A stretch of DNA of 13,511 nucleotides, taken from positions 1 through 13,511 of the forward strand of contig JAHKKQ010000139.1 of assembly GCA_020027805.1 (NCBI GenBank), read 5' to 3'. The notes below the pieces were generated by a model. The model worked only from the letters and a program-made list of their open reading frames with translations, was not told the origin of the DNA and did no database searches. A program made the translations under genes and the position numbers. Position 1 is the stretch's first letter, and each line of letters starts with the position of its first letter. The DNA comes from Candidatus Dadabacteria bacterium (lineage in GTDB: Bacteria > Desulfobacterota_D > UBA1144 > Nemesobacterales > UBA2774). Below are positions 7,106 through 13,511 of the stretch, one piece after another.

Positions 7106-7940
7106 TTGCTTTTCTCTCTTTCTTCAAATGGAAATAGGTTTCTATAATCTTCTTCGCAAGCGGGGCGGCCACGGCTCCACCTTTCCCCCCGTGCTCTATC
7201 AGCACCGTGACGGCGATCTCCGGGGCTTCGGCAGGGGCAAAGGAAGTGAACCAGGCGTGGTCTTTGTGCGCTTTGTCGCTGCTCTGGAAATCGAGCGATA
7301 CTACCTGGGCCGTACCGGTTTTGCCGGCAACGGTTATATTCTCGATCCTGGCCCCGCGACCCGTGCCCCCGGGACCGTTAACGACGCCGGTCATTGCATC
7401 CCTGATCAGGGCGAGCGTATCCTTACCGACGGGCAGCTCACTCCTGGGGGGCAGAATGTTCATCTCGGTTTGTCCGCTGAAAGCCACCTCCTTAATGACG
7501 AGCTTCGGGGTCAGGAGTGTACCGTCGTTCGCTATCGCGGCCGTCATCATTGCGATCTGGAGCGGGGTTACGCTGACGTAGCCCTGTCCGATTCCGGAAA
7601 CGATCGTTTCGCCTTTATACCAGGGCTTCTTGAACTTCTCGAGCTTCCATTCCCTGCTCGGGGCGATCCCCGCCCGCTCTTCGATCCCTATGCCCGTCGG
7701 CGATCCGAATCCGAAGAAATTCATGTACCTGGACATACGGTCTATCCCGAGCTTTTCCGCCAGCCTGTAGAAGTAAACGTCACAGGACTGCACTATAGCC
7801 TCCCTCATGTTCATCCAGCCGTGCCCCCCCTTCTTCCAGCACCTGTAGACATGCGAGCCCAATCTGTAGTATCCCGGACAATGCACGAGCGTATCGGGAT
7901 GTATAACCCCTTCTTTCATCGCAGCCGCGCTCGGAACCAT
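7092..7940 (-). CDS. mrdA: C-terminal transpeptidase part of PBP2 (mrdA), cut off from its start by a frame-breaking deletion
   Basis: This frame carries most of the transpeptidase domain of penicillin-binding protein 2. It has HCPGYYRLG, YRCWKKGGHGWMNMREAIVQSCDVYFY with the second active-site motif as S52-C-D54, GFGSPTGIGIEE, the SGIGQGYVSVTPLQIA segment, and the third motif AGKTGTAQ (K207-T-G209). It ends with a basic KKERKANDNV that overlaps rodA. Upstream of the nominal ATG at 7940 the same frame reads SCFK before MVPSAAAMKEGV, which is where the catalytic STFK should be; the frame closes at a TGA at 7959-7961. So the serine motif is at best altered and everything before it is missing in this frame. 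The ATG at 7940 is an internal methionine, not a natural start. Read together with 7916-8707 this is one broken gene. Confidence 0.9.
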   Translation of the reverse strand: MVPSAAAMKEGVIHPDTLVHCPGYYRLGSHVYRCWKKGGHGWMNMREAIVQSCDVYFYRLAEKLGIDRMSRYMNFFGFGSPTGIGIEERAGIAPSREWKLEKFKKPWYKGETIVSGIGQGYVSVTPLQIAMMTAAIANDGTLLTPKLVIKEVAFSGQTEMNILPPRSELPVGKDTLALIRDAMTGVVNGPGGTGRGARIENITVAGKTGTAQVVSLDFQSSDKAHKDHAWFTSFAPAEAPEIAVTVLIEHGGKGGAVAAPLAKKIIETYFHLKKERKANDNV

Positions 7941-8707
7941 CTTAAAGCAAGAACGTCTTCAGCGGCCTTCTGAAGATCGATGTCTATGGACATCACGACG
8001 TCGTTACCGGGGACGCTCTGCCTGTTCACCAGGTCTTTCAGGAAGAGGTTCGAATTCACCTCTCTGCCGAGCGCATCGGTGACCTTTTGTATAAAACCGT
8101 CCTTCCCGCGGAGCGACCCTTCCCATGTCTTCTCGACACCCGTCTTACCGACTAGGCCGTTATTGCTGAGCTCCGGGGTCGCCAGGAGCTCCGCCTCGCT
8201 CACCTTCCCTATATACCCGAGGAAAGATGCGCCCAGCAGTCCATGGGGGTACTGTCTTAAATTATTGACCTCTATAGTCAGCCCGGGGAGGGAGCTTCTT
8301 CGCGCTTCTATGTAAGCCAGCTGATCGCGGTTGATATCCTGCGCCAGCAGTACGGGTTTAAAGCGGTTCTTTTTTGACGCCAGCTGTATCTTCTGCTCGA
8401 TCTTTTTAGGGTCTTCGTTGAGCACCATCGACAGATTGACGCACAAGGCGGAGACGTCGCCCGCGTCCTTGGGCAGGACGTATACATCGAAGGAAGGCCT
8501 GTTTACGACAAGCTCGCGGCCGTACCTATCGAGTATTCTGCCCCTCGAAGCCGGCACCCTTTCTATTCTTATCCTGTTATCCCTGGAAAATGCCTCGAAC
8601 TCGTCCCCCTTCAGGACCTGGAGGAACCAGAGTCTCGACACCAGCCCGAGAAACGCGATGCCGAGGATTACGGTCGCAATGACGAGTCTATTTCTGAAAT
8701 CTTGCAT
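7916..8707 (-). CDS. mrdA: N-terminal part of PBP2 (mrdA), truncated by deletion and frameshift
   Basis: PBP2 crosslinks new side-wall peptidoglycan made by RodA. This 263-residue frame has a cytoplasmic start, one membrane anchor (about 7-25), then the dimerisation or pedestal region with PASRGRILDRYGRELVVNRPSFD (52-74), RQYPHGLLGASFLGYIGKVSE (151-171), NGLVGKTGVEKTWEGSLRG (183-201) and the linker PGNDVVMSIDIDLQKAAEDVL (233-253). It then diverges into ALRWFRARLR and a stop at 7916. About 65 codons that should follow, ending at the catalytic SxxK, are absent. I prefer the ATG at 8707 (AGGA just upstream, protein begins MQDFRNRL) over a GTG at 8740. It overlaps mreD by 20 bases, in the usual mreBCD-mrdA-rodA order. 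Confidence 0.92.
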   Translation of the reverse strand: MQDFRNRLVIATVILGIAFLGLVSRLWFLQVLKGDEFEAFSRDNRIRIERVPASRGRILDRYGRELVVNRPSFDVYVLPKDAGDVSALCVNLSMVLNEDPKKIEQKIQLASKKNRFKPVLLAQDINRDQLAYIEARRSSLPGLTIEVNNLRQYPHGLLGASFLGYIGKVSEAELLATPELSNNGLVGKTGVEKTWEGSLRGKDGFIQKVTDALGREVNSNLFLKDLVNRQSVPGNDVVMSIDIDLQKAAEDVLALRWFRARLR

Positions 8708-9179
8708 GTATCCTGCCCGCCGCCCAGAAGAGCGGCACACCGACCACCGAATTTACAAGCCCTTGAAGAATTATATCGCCGAAAGAAAGCTGAAAGCCCG
8801 CGTCACTCTTTATTCTAATTATAGTCAGGATAAAAGTCCAAGTAAAAATCGTCGATAAGAATATAACGAGCCCCAGGACCAGCGCTTTCTTGAGATATAC
8901 ATGGTTGGAGCTGGTGCGCACGAGAATGTAAGCGCTCAGGCGGGAAATTGTAAAAGTCCCCGGCAGATTCCCCGAGAGGACGTCCATCATATACCCGTTC
9001 CCCGCCGCCAGGAGAAAGCCCCCCCTCGTTTCCGAATAAACGGCGAGAAAAACTATGAAGATCAGATTCAGGTCCGGAATGAGATGCCCGGCGTTTCTCG
9101 GGGACAGGAGCGTTGACTGCACCGTTATTATGAGGACAGAGACGAGAAGCAGCGATACGAACGTTACTGTCTTATTCAT
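8688..9179 (-). CDS. mreD: Rod shape-determining membrane protein MreD
   Basis: Integral membrane member of the rod complex, linking MreC and the PBP2/RodA synthases. It has 163 residues, the usual size, and is almost wholly hydrophobic with five to six helices. The first helix (about 4-24) leads to the short SPRNAGHLIPDLNLIFIVFLAVYSE segment, in which PDL is conserved in the family. GGFLLAAGNGYMMDVLSGNLPGTFTISRL (53-81) follows and carries the GxxxDxxSG-type motif. The closing LQGLVNSVVGVPLFW is also typical. Its ATG lies inside the end of mreC (8-base overlap), and its end overlaps mrdA, so the operon is translationally coupled. Sequence conservation in MreD is low, so the call rests on both motifs and position. 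Confidence 0.9.
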   Translation of the reverse strand: MNKTVTFVSLLLVSVLIITVQSTLLSPRNAGHLIPDLNLIFIVFLAVYSETRGGFLLAAGNGYMMDVLSGNLPGTFTISRLSAYILVRTSSNHVYLKKALVLGLVIFLSTIFTWTFILTIIRIKSDAGFQLSFGDIILQGLVNSVVGVPLFWAAGRIHARFQK

Positions 9180-9999
9180 TTAGAACCACGTTGTTCACGG
9201 ATTTTTGAATTATGACGACCTCCTCGAGCGAGTTCAGATCGACATGCGGGGAAACTCCCGCGCTGATAAAGCTCCCGCTGGGGCTTATATCGGTGACGGT
9301 CCCGATTATGACGCCTTTTGGGAAAAACCCGTCCTTGCCCGATGAAATGACCTTGTCCCCGACGCTGACATCGGATTTGTTTTCGATGTATTCCATGACA
9401 CATCCGCTGCCCACGCCCTTCACGATTCCCCTCGCCCGCGTCCTGTGGATGTAAGCGTCGACGGCGCTCACAGGGTCGGTGATCAGGAGGACCTCGGAGC
9501 TCTTATCGCTGGCCAGCAGTATCCTCCCGACTATCCCGTTGTAGGAGGCGACAGGCATACCCTCGGTTATACCGTCCGCGGCGCCTTTGTCTACTATCAC
9601 TACCTGTGAGCGGAGGATGGAAGGACTCGCGCCTATGACGTTCGCAGACACGACGGGGTAAAGAGATACGTCCTTAAAATCGAGAAGCTTTTTAAGCCTG
9701 GCGTTCTGCGCCTTGATCTCCGCTGACTCGAACTTTTCCTGCCTGAGGGCGAGGAGCTCCTCCCGGAGCCTCTTGTTCTCTTCGTTTACATGCATGAGGT
9801 CGATGTAATCCCGCCAGGCGCTCACGGCTTTGTCGGTAACCCCGGATACTGCCATTTGCGGATAATAAGTGATGTTAAGGACGAGTTTGGATACAGGGTT
9901 CTGACTGTTCCTTTCCCTGAGATCGAGTGAAAAGAGCTGTATCGCTATAAAGAAAAGAACAAGGACGATTAGTATGGTGCGGCGCTTGAAGAAACCCAT
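9172..9999 (-). CDS. mreC: Rod shape-determining protein MreC
   Basis: Bitopic inner-membrane protein that forms periplasmic assemblies and activates PBP2/RodA. It has 275 residues. A short basic cytoplasmic start (GFFKRR) is followed by one membrane helix at about 8-24 and a coiled coil at about 72-108 rich in E, L, R and K. Two beta domains complete it, with ANVIGASPSILRSQVVIVDKGAADGITEGMPV (124-155), GIVGRI and SSEVLLITDP, then VGDKVISSGKDGFFPKGVIIG and HVDLNSLEEVVII. Full length and intact. It starts 53 bases after mreB with no clear ribosome site, and its stop overlaps mreD. Confidence 0.96.
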   Translation of the reverse strand: MGFFKRRTILIVLVLFFIAIQLFSLDLRERNSQNPVSKLVLNITYYPQMAVSGVTDKAVSAWRDYIDLMHVNEENKRLREELLALRQEKFESAEIKAQNARLKKLLDFKDVSLYPVVSANVIGASPSILRSQVVIVDKGAADGITEGMPVASYNGIVGRILLASDKSSEVLLITDPVSAVDAYIHRTRARGIVKGVGSGCVMEYIENKSDVSVGDKVISSGKDGFFPKGVIIGTVTDISPSGSFISAGVSPHVDLNSLEEVVIIQKSVNNVVLNE

Positions 10000-10052
10000 G
10001 TCTATATCATATCAGCAAAAGGACCATGGCGCATAGAAACCGCGGCTGATTT

Positions 10053-11096
10053 TCAGGAGTAACCTATGCTGACCTCTCTCAAGAGATCGAGCTCCTCGAG
10101 CGCTTTCCCGGAGCCGTAAACTACGCACGTTAGCGGGTCCTCCGCCCGTGTTACGGGCAGGCCAGTTTCTTCCTTGATGAGCTGGTCCAGGTTCCCGAGC
10201 AGAGCGCCCCCGCCCGTGAGCATAATACCGCTGTCCACTATATCCGCGGCAAGCTCGGGGGGTGTTCTCTCGAGGGTCTGTTTTATCGCCTCTATAATCA
10301 GGCTGACGGGCTCGGTAAGGGCTTCTTTGACCTCTTCTGACGTTATCTCGATAGTGCGCGGAATCCCGGCCCGCAAATCACGCCCCTTGACGTTCATGGA
10401 GCCTATGTCGCCGTTCCCGAGGACTTTCCCGAGCTTCTTCTTCACGTCTTCGGCGGTCCTTTCTCCGATAAGCATGTTGTAGTTCCTTTTCACGTACTGG
10501 AGTATCGCCTCGTCGAGCTTATCGCCGCCGACCTTAATCGATTTGCTGACCACTATTCCGGCAAGGGAAATCACTGCAACGCCGGTAGTGCCTCCGCCTA
10601 TGTCCACCACCATGTTCCCCGTAGGCTCGGTCACGGGCATCCCGGCACCGATCGCCGCCGACATAGTCTCTTCTATCAGATAGACCTCCCTTGCTCCCGC
10701 CGCCTCGGCCGACTCCCTTACAGCCCTTTTCTCCACCTCTGTGATACCTATGGGGACGGAAACGATAATCCTGGGTCTGACGAAACTTTTCCTGTTGTTA
10801 TGGGTCTTCCGGATGAAGTATTCAAGCATTTTCTGAGCTACGTCGAAGTCCGCTATTACTCCGTCCTTCAGGGGTCTTATCGCCTTGATCGAGCCCGGCG
10901 TTCTACCGACCATATCCTTGGCTTCTTTGCCGACGGCGAGTATTCTCTTGATACCCCTGGAATCTTCCTGCACCGCTACGACCGAAGGCTCGTTCGCGAC
11001 AATGCCCTTCCCCCTCACATAGACAAGCGTATTAGCGGTTCCCAAATCGACAGCGAGGTCGTTTGAGAACCAACCCAGAACTGTATCGAATATCAT
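10053..11096 (-). CDS. mreB: Actin-like cell shape protein MreB
   Basis: Cytoplasmic actin homologue that polymerises under the inner membrane and directs side-wall synthesis. From the ATG at 11096 it has 347 residues, the usual size. Nucleotide-binding motifs are DLGTANTLVY (17-26, phosphate 1), DIGGGTTGVAVI (165-176, phosphate 2) and LTGGGALLGNL (293-303, adenosine). IEETMSAAIGAG (141-152) carries the Glu associated with ATP hydrolysis, and TIEITSEEVKEAL is another conserved segment. The start MIFDTVLGWFSNDLAVDLG includes the amphipathic N-terminal segment. A TTG seven codons upstream (11117) is in frame, but GGAGG at 11106-11110 sits 9 bases before 11096, which decides for the ATG. First gene of the mreBCD-mrdA-rodA operon. 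Confidence 0.97.
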   Translation of the reverse strand: MIFDTVLGWFSNDLAVDLGTANTLVYVRGKGIVANEPSVVAVQEDSRGIKRILAVGKEAKDMVGRTPGSIKAIRPLKDGVIADFDVAQKMLEYFIRKTHNNRKSFVRPRIIVSVPIGITEVEKRAVRESAEAAGAREVYLIEETMSAAIGAGMPVTEPTGNMVVDIGGGTTGVAVISLAGIVVSKSIKVGGDKLDEAILQYVKRNYNMLIGERTAEDVKKKLGKVLGNGDIGSMNVKGRDLRAGIPRTIEITSEEVKEALTEPVSLIIEAIKQTLERTPPELAADIVDSGIMLTGGGALLGNLDQLIKEETGLPVTRAEDPLTCVVYGSGKALEELDLLREVSIGYS

Positions 11097-11105
11097 ATCC
11101 GAGAC

Positions 11106-11110
11106 CCTCC
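11106..11110 (-). promoter_or_regulatory. Ribosome binding site deciding the mreB start
   Basis: GGAGG on the minus strand, 9 bases ahead of the ATG at 11096. It overlaps what would be the second to fourth codons of the alternative TTG start at 11117, which therefore has no usable site. Confidence 0.7.
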
Positions 11111-11219
11111 TACCCAAATTATAGAACAGAAATTAATAAAATGTTATTAGTGATTTATAAAAGATAACCAACCCTGTTTCTTAACTGGCTCTTGGCCTGA
11201 GAGAATACACCCTTCTGAT

Positions 11220-11247
11220 ACTATAATAGAGGGGGAAATAAAATCAA
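11220..11247 (-). promoter_or_regulatory. Candidate sigma-70 promoter for the mreB operon
   Basis: On the minus strand TTGATT (11247-11242), a 16-base spacer and TATAGT (11225-11220) approach the -35/-10 consensus. Transcription would start near 11213 and give a leader of about 115 bases. A perfect TATAAT at 11123-11118 is closer to the gene but has no -35 match and would leave a very short leader. Prediction by eye only. Confidence 0.4.
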
Positions 11248-11280
11248 GGATTACGGGCAGTAATTTTTAACCAAAGACGA

Positions 11281-12393
11281 TTATTCCGTCTTTTGAACGG
11301 CTTGACCGCCCAGGAACGGGAGAGCGGCGACTTCGGCATGCTCGATAGACCCGTCCTGAAATTTTATCTCAACCCGGGTGCCCGGCTCTTTAAATTCCCT
11401 TCTTATGTAGCCGAGGGCTATGGGTTCTCCGAGGACGGGGGAAAAGGCACTGCTCGTAACGCGCCCTATCTTCTTCTCTCCCAGAAGCACCTCCGAACCT
11501 GTTTCCGGTACCTTGCCCCCGTCCGAAACGAATCCAAGAAGATGCCAGTTTACATGGCCCCTCCACTTGATCCTGGCTATCACTTCCTGACCGACGTAAC
11601 ACCCCTTTTCGAAATTGAGCGCGTCCCAGATGCCTGCCTCGATCGGAAGGGTCTCTTCGTCCATGTCGATCCCGTAAACGGGAATGCCGGCTTCTATCCT
11701 GAGTATTTCCAGCGCATCTCTGCCTGCAGGCTTTATTCCGAAATCCTTCCCCTTCTCGATCAATAGCCCCCAGACATCCGCGAGCCCGTCTGTGAGGGCG
11801 TAGATATCGTAACCCTCTTCGCCGGTCCTCCGGGTTTTAATAACGGTCACCTCGCGGCCGGCTACGGATGCCCTCGCGTGGTCGAATTCGTTCGCCGGCA
11901 AATTCTTCTCACCGAGAACTTCTCCCAACAAATCGGGCGCTCGCGGGCCGTGAATGGAAAGGAGACCCGTGCCTTCAGTCAGGTCGTCTATGCTCGCTTT
12001 GTAAGAGAGCCTGAACTTCTTCAGGAGCTCACCGACTTTCGTATTTAACCCCGGCTCGAGATCCAATAACACTGAATCCTTTTCACGGTAGACCCGCATA
12101 TCCGAAACCATCCTGCCTTTCACCGTGAGAATCGCGGCGTACATCCCTTTACCCTCTTCGAGCTTTATAACGTCGTTCGTGAGCATGCCCTGAAGGAATT
12201 TCAGATGCTCCTTACCGCCTAGACGGAGCTTCCCGCGGTCTGATAGATCCGCTATCGAGACCCGGTTCCTCGCCGCCTCGTACTCGCCCGGCCTATCGCC
12301 GTAGCTCTCGGGGACGAGCCATTCTCCCGACTCGCGAAAGGCCGCGCCCAGCGACTCATGTACAATATGCAGAGGCAGTTTCTTGATACCCAT
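11281..12393 (-). CDS. ygfZ: GcvT/YgfZ-like folate-binding protein
   Basis: Member of the aminomethyltransferase (GcvT) superfamily with the YgfZ signature; YgfZ proteins use tetrahydrofolate in making or repairing certain iron-sulfur enzymes. It has 370 residues. The N-terminal folate-binding domain runs about 35-275, with SIADLSDRGKLRLGGKEHLKFLQGMLTNDV (46-75), LTVKGRMVSDMRVY (89-102) and GEEGYDIYA (191-199). The signature K263-G-C265-Y-V-G-Q-E270 follows, then the C-terminal barrel (about 285-360) with RVTSSAFSPVLGEPIALGYIRR. The KGCYxGQE cysteine motif favours YgfZ over a true glycine-cleavage T protein, and no gcvH or gcvP lies nearby. At 370 residues it is longer than the short E. coli YgfZ and resembles T protein in length, so the exact function is open. 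The ribosome site is weak. It is divergent from trxB. Confidence 0.85.
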   Translation of the reverse strand: MGIKKLPLHIVHESLGAAFRESGEWLVPESYGDRPGEYEAARNRVSIADLSDRGKLRLGGKEHLKFLQGMLTNDVIKLEEGKGMYAAILTVKGRMVSDMRVYREKDSVLLDLEPGLNTKVGELLKKFRLSYKASIDDLTEGTGLLSIHGPRAPDLLGEVLGEKNLPANEFDHARASVAGREVTVIKTRRTGEEGYDIYALTDGLADVWGLLIEKGKDFGIKPAGRDALEILRIEAGIPVYGIDMDEETLPIEAGIWDALNFEKGCYVGQEVIARIKWRGHVNWHLLGFVSDGGKVPETGSEVLLGEKKIGRVTSSAFSPVLGEPIALGYIRREFKEPGTRVEIKFQDGSIEHAEVAALPFLGGQAVQKTE

Positions 12394-12599
12394 ACGTTCT
12401 CTCGGGAATTAACACACGACATCATTATTCTACCAGATGCGCCTAGCCCTACGGCGAAATCCCGGTTTGAATCTTTCCCCCGCCCCCGGCTATCTAAAAT
12501 TAATCGGTATTTTGCGGGGCGGGTGTAACTTGAAAAACCGCTTCCCGTATGTAGTATAAAGCGGAGTTTGCGGAAGATTCATATGCTTCAGGAGCGGAT
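12394..12599. other. Divergent intergenic region between ygfZ-like and trxB genes
   Basis: Spacer of 206 bases with no credible coding frame. It holds a G-rich patch on the minus strand around 12478-12490, a candidate trxB promoter, and a six-base inverted repeat CCGCTT (12538-12543) / AAGCGG (12559-12564) that brackets the putative -10 region and could be an operator. I see no clear promoter for the ygfZ-like gene. Confidence 0.45.
12530..12560 (+). promoter_or_regulatory. Candidate promoter for trxB
   Basis: TTGAAA at 12530-12535 is followed after 16 bases by TAGTAT (12552-12557), or after 19 bases by TATAAA (12555-12560). Both are imperfect. The inverted repeat CCGCTT/AAGCGG spans the spacer and -10, so a repressor site is conceivable. 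Confidence 0.35.
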
Positions 12600-13511
12600 A
12601 TGACCGACATAAAGGATTTGAAACGAAGACACAAGGTCGTGATTATGGGTTCGGGGCCGGCAGGGTTAACCGCGGCTCTATACACGGCCAGGGCTAATCT
12701 CGAGCCGGTAGTGTTCGAGGGGATGGAGGCGGGCGGCCAGCTGACTCTGACGACCGAGGTGGAAAATTTCCCCGGCTTCCCTCAAGGGATACTCGGACCC
12801 GAGCTCATGGATTCGATGAGGAAACAGGCGGAGAGGTTCGGGGCCAAGTGCGTGATGAAAACCGTAACCGCTGTCGATTTCTCGAAGAGGCCCTTTAAAA
12901 TCACCGCCGGAGATACGGTCATCGAAGCCGATTCATTTATCATCGCTTCAGGGGCATCAGCCAAGATGCTTGGTATAGAATCTGAAAGACTATTACTGGG
13001 GCGCGGAGTTTCGACCTGCGCCACCTGTGACGGTTTTTTCTTCAAGGACAGGGATCTGATAGTAGTGGGGGGCGGGGACAGCGCGCTCGAAGAAGCCACG
13101 TTCCTTACGAAGTTCGCATCCAGGGTGAGCATCGTCCACAGGAGAGGCGAGCTACGCGCATCAAAGATACTTCAGGACAGGGCGCTGAAAAACCCTAAGG
13201 TCGATTTCATCTGGAACGCGGAAGTGGAGGAGATAGTGGGAGACCAGGAGGGCGGAGTCAGAGGTGTGAGGCTCAGGGACACGAAGACGGGCGAGGCCTC
13301 GGAAAGGGCGGTCCAGGGTGTATTCATCGCCATAGGTCACAACCCGAACACGAAGCTCTTCAAGGGAACGCTCGAGATGGACGCTCTCGGATACCTTATA
13401 ACGAAGAACGGGAGCACCGAGACGAGCATCCCCGGGGTATTTGCCGCGGGTGACGTGAAGGACAGCAAATACAGGCAGGCCATAACCGCGGCGGGGTCGG
13501 GGTGTATGGCG
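12600..13511 (+). CDS. trxB: Thioredoxin-disulfide reductase (3' end cut by window edge)
   Basis: FAD enzyme that passes NADPH electrons to thioredoxin in the cytoplasm. The 304 visible residues start at the ATG at 12600, with AGGAG 5 bases upstream. Motifs in order are GSGPAG (17-22, FAD), GGQLTLTTEVENFPGFP (45-61), the redox-active C140-A-T-C143 followed by DG, the NADPH-binding GGGDSALEEA (157-166) and HRRGELRAS (180-188), and the second FAD motif GVFAAGDVKD before the edge. CATCDG is the usual form of the active site. The usual length is slightly over 310 residues, so only a short C-terminal tail is missing. It is divergently placed from the ygfZ-like gene. Confidence 0.96.
   Translation, partial: MTDIKDLKRRHKVVIMGSGPAGLTAALYTARANLEPVVFEGMEAGGQLTLTTEVENFPGFPQGILGPELMDSMRKQAERFGAKCVMKTVTAVDFSKRPFKITAGDTVIEADSFIIASGASAKMLGIESERLLLGRGVSTCATCDGFFFKDRDLIVVGGGDSALEEATFLTKFASRVSIVHRRGELRASKILQDRALKNPKVDFIWNAEVEEIVGDQEGGVRGVRLRDTKTGEASERAVQGVFIAIGHNPNTKLFKGTLEMDALGYLITKNGSTETSIPGVFAAGDVKDSKYRQAITAAGSGCMA

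Noticed and set aside
7916..7961. Programmed frameshift joining the two mrdA parts
   Set aside because: Shifting frame would join the parts but would not restore the missing 65 or so codons with the SxxK motif, and no slippery site or stem-loop is evident.
7128..7973. Plus-strand open frame of 281 codons opposite mrdA
   Set aside because: No motif, odd composition, and it mirrors the codon structure of the C-terminal PBP2 part on the other strand.
11247..11275. Possible terminator hairpin between the ygfZ-like gene and mreB
   Set aside because: ATTAC/GTAAT is only a five-base AT-rich stem, and its T-run lies on the plus strand, the wrong strand for the genes here.
1..13511. Search for mobile elements, CRISPR arrays, tRNA genes, phage or toxin-antitoxin genes
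   Set aside because: Gene order is typical of core chromosome, spacers are short, and no transposase, repeat-spacer pattern or structured RNA was visible.

Overview
The window is bacterial chromosomal DNA with dense, co-oriented operons, Shine-Dalgarno sites of the GGAGG type and moderately GC-rich codon use. It carries an aerobic caa3-type terminal oxidase with an A2-family catalytic subunit and a rod-shape cluster in the order mreB-mreC-mreD-mrdA-rodA. This fits a Gram-negative, rod-shaped, oxygen-respiring bacterium. The protein sequences feel closest to deltaproteobacterial or Desulfobacterota-like lineages, including uncultured ones such as Dadabacteria, but that placement is a low-confidence impression. 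I see no mobile element, CRISPR array, tRNA or rRNA.

Layout. Positions 1-4736 (minus strand, read right to left) form a cytochrome oxidase operon: SCO1/SenC copper chaperone, subunit II (coxB), subunit I (coxA), subunit III (coxC), subunit IV (coxD), then heme A synthase (ctaA), which runs off the left edge. Positions 4737-5010 are a divergent intergenic region with a few small repeats. Positions 5011-5988 (plus) encode a P1/DmpA-family self-processing peptidase, which converges on and overlaps the end of rodA. Positions 5981-11096 (minus) are the cell-shape operon. Positions 11281-12393 (minus) encode a GcvT/YgfZ-like folate-dependent protein. Divergent from it, at 12600-13511 (plus), is a thioredoxin reductase gene cut by the right edge.

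The most notable observation is that two otherwise well-kept genes each carry an internal, frame-breaking deletion of roughly 65-75 codons that removes exactly the functional core. In coxB the loss takes five of the six CuA ligands and the CxxCH heme motif of the fused cytochrome c tail. In mrdA (PBP2) it takes the segment leading into, and most of, the catalytic SxxK motif. Both flanking parts are still clearly recognisable and undegraded in each case. Because PBP2 and CoxB would be needed by the intact partners encoded around them, I suspect a recent event or, more likely, an assembly or consensus error at conserved segments. Read mapping would settle it.

I did not find a convincing new biological system. 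The rest is a well-organised respiratory and cell-wall locus, with an A2-type oxidase (YSHPxV in place of the usual glutamate) as the most interesting intact gene.
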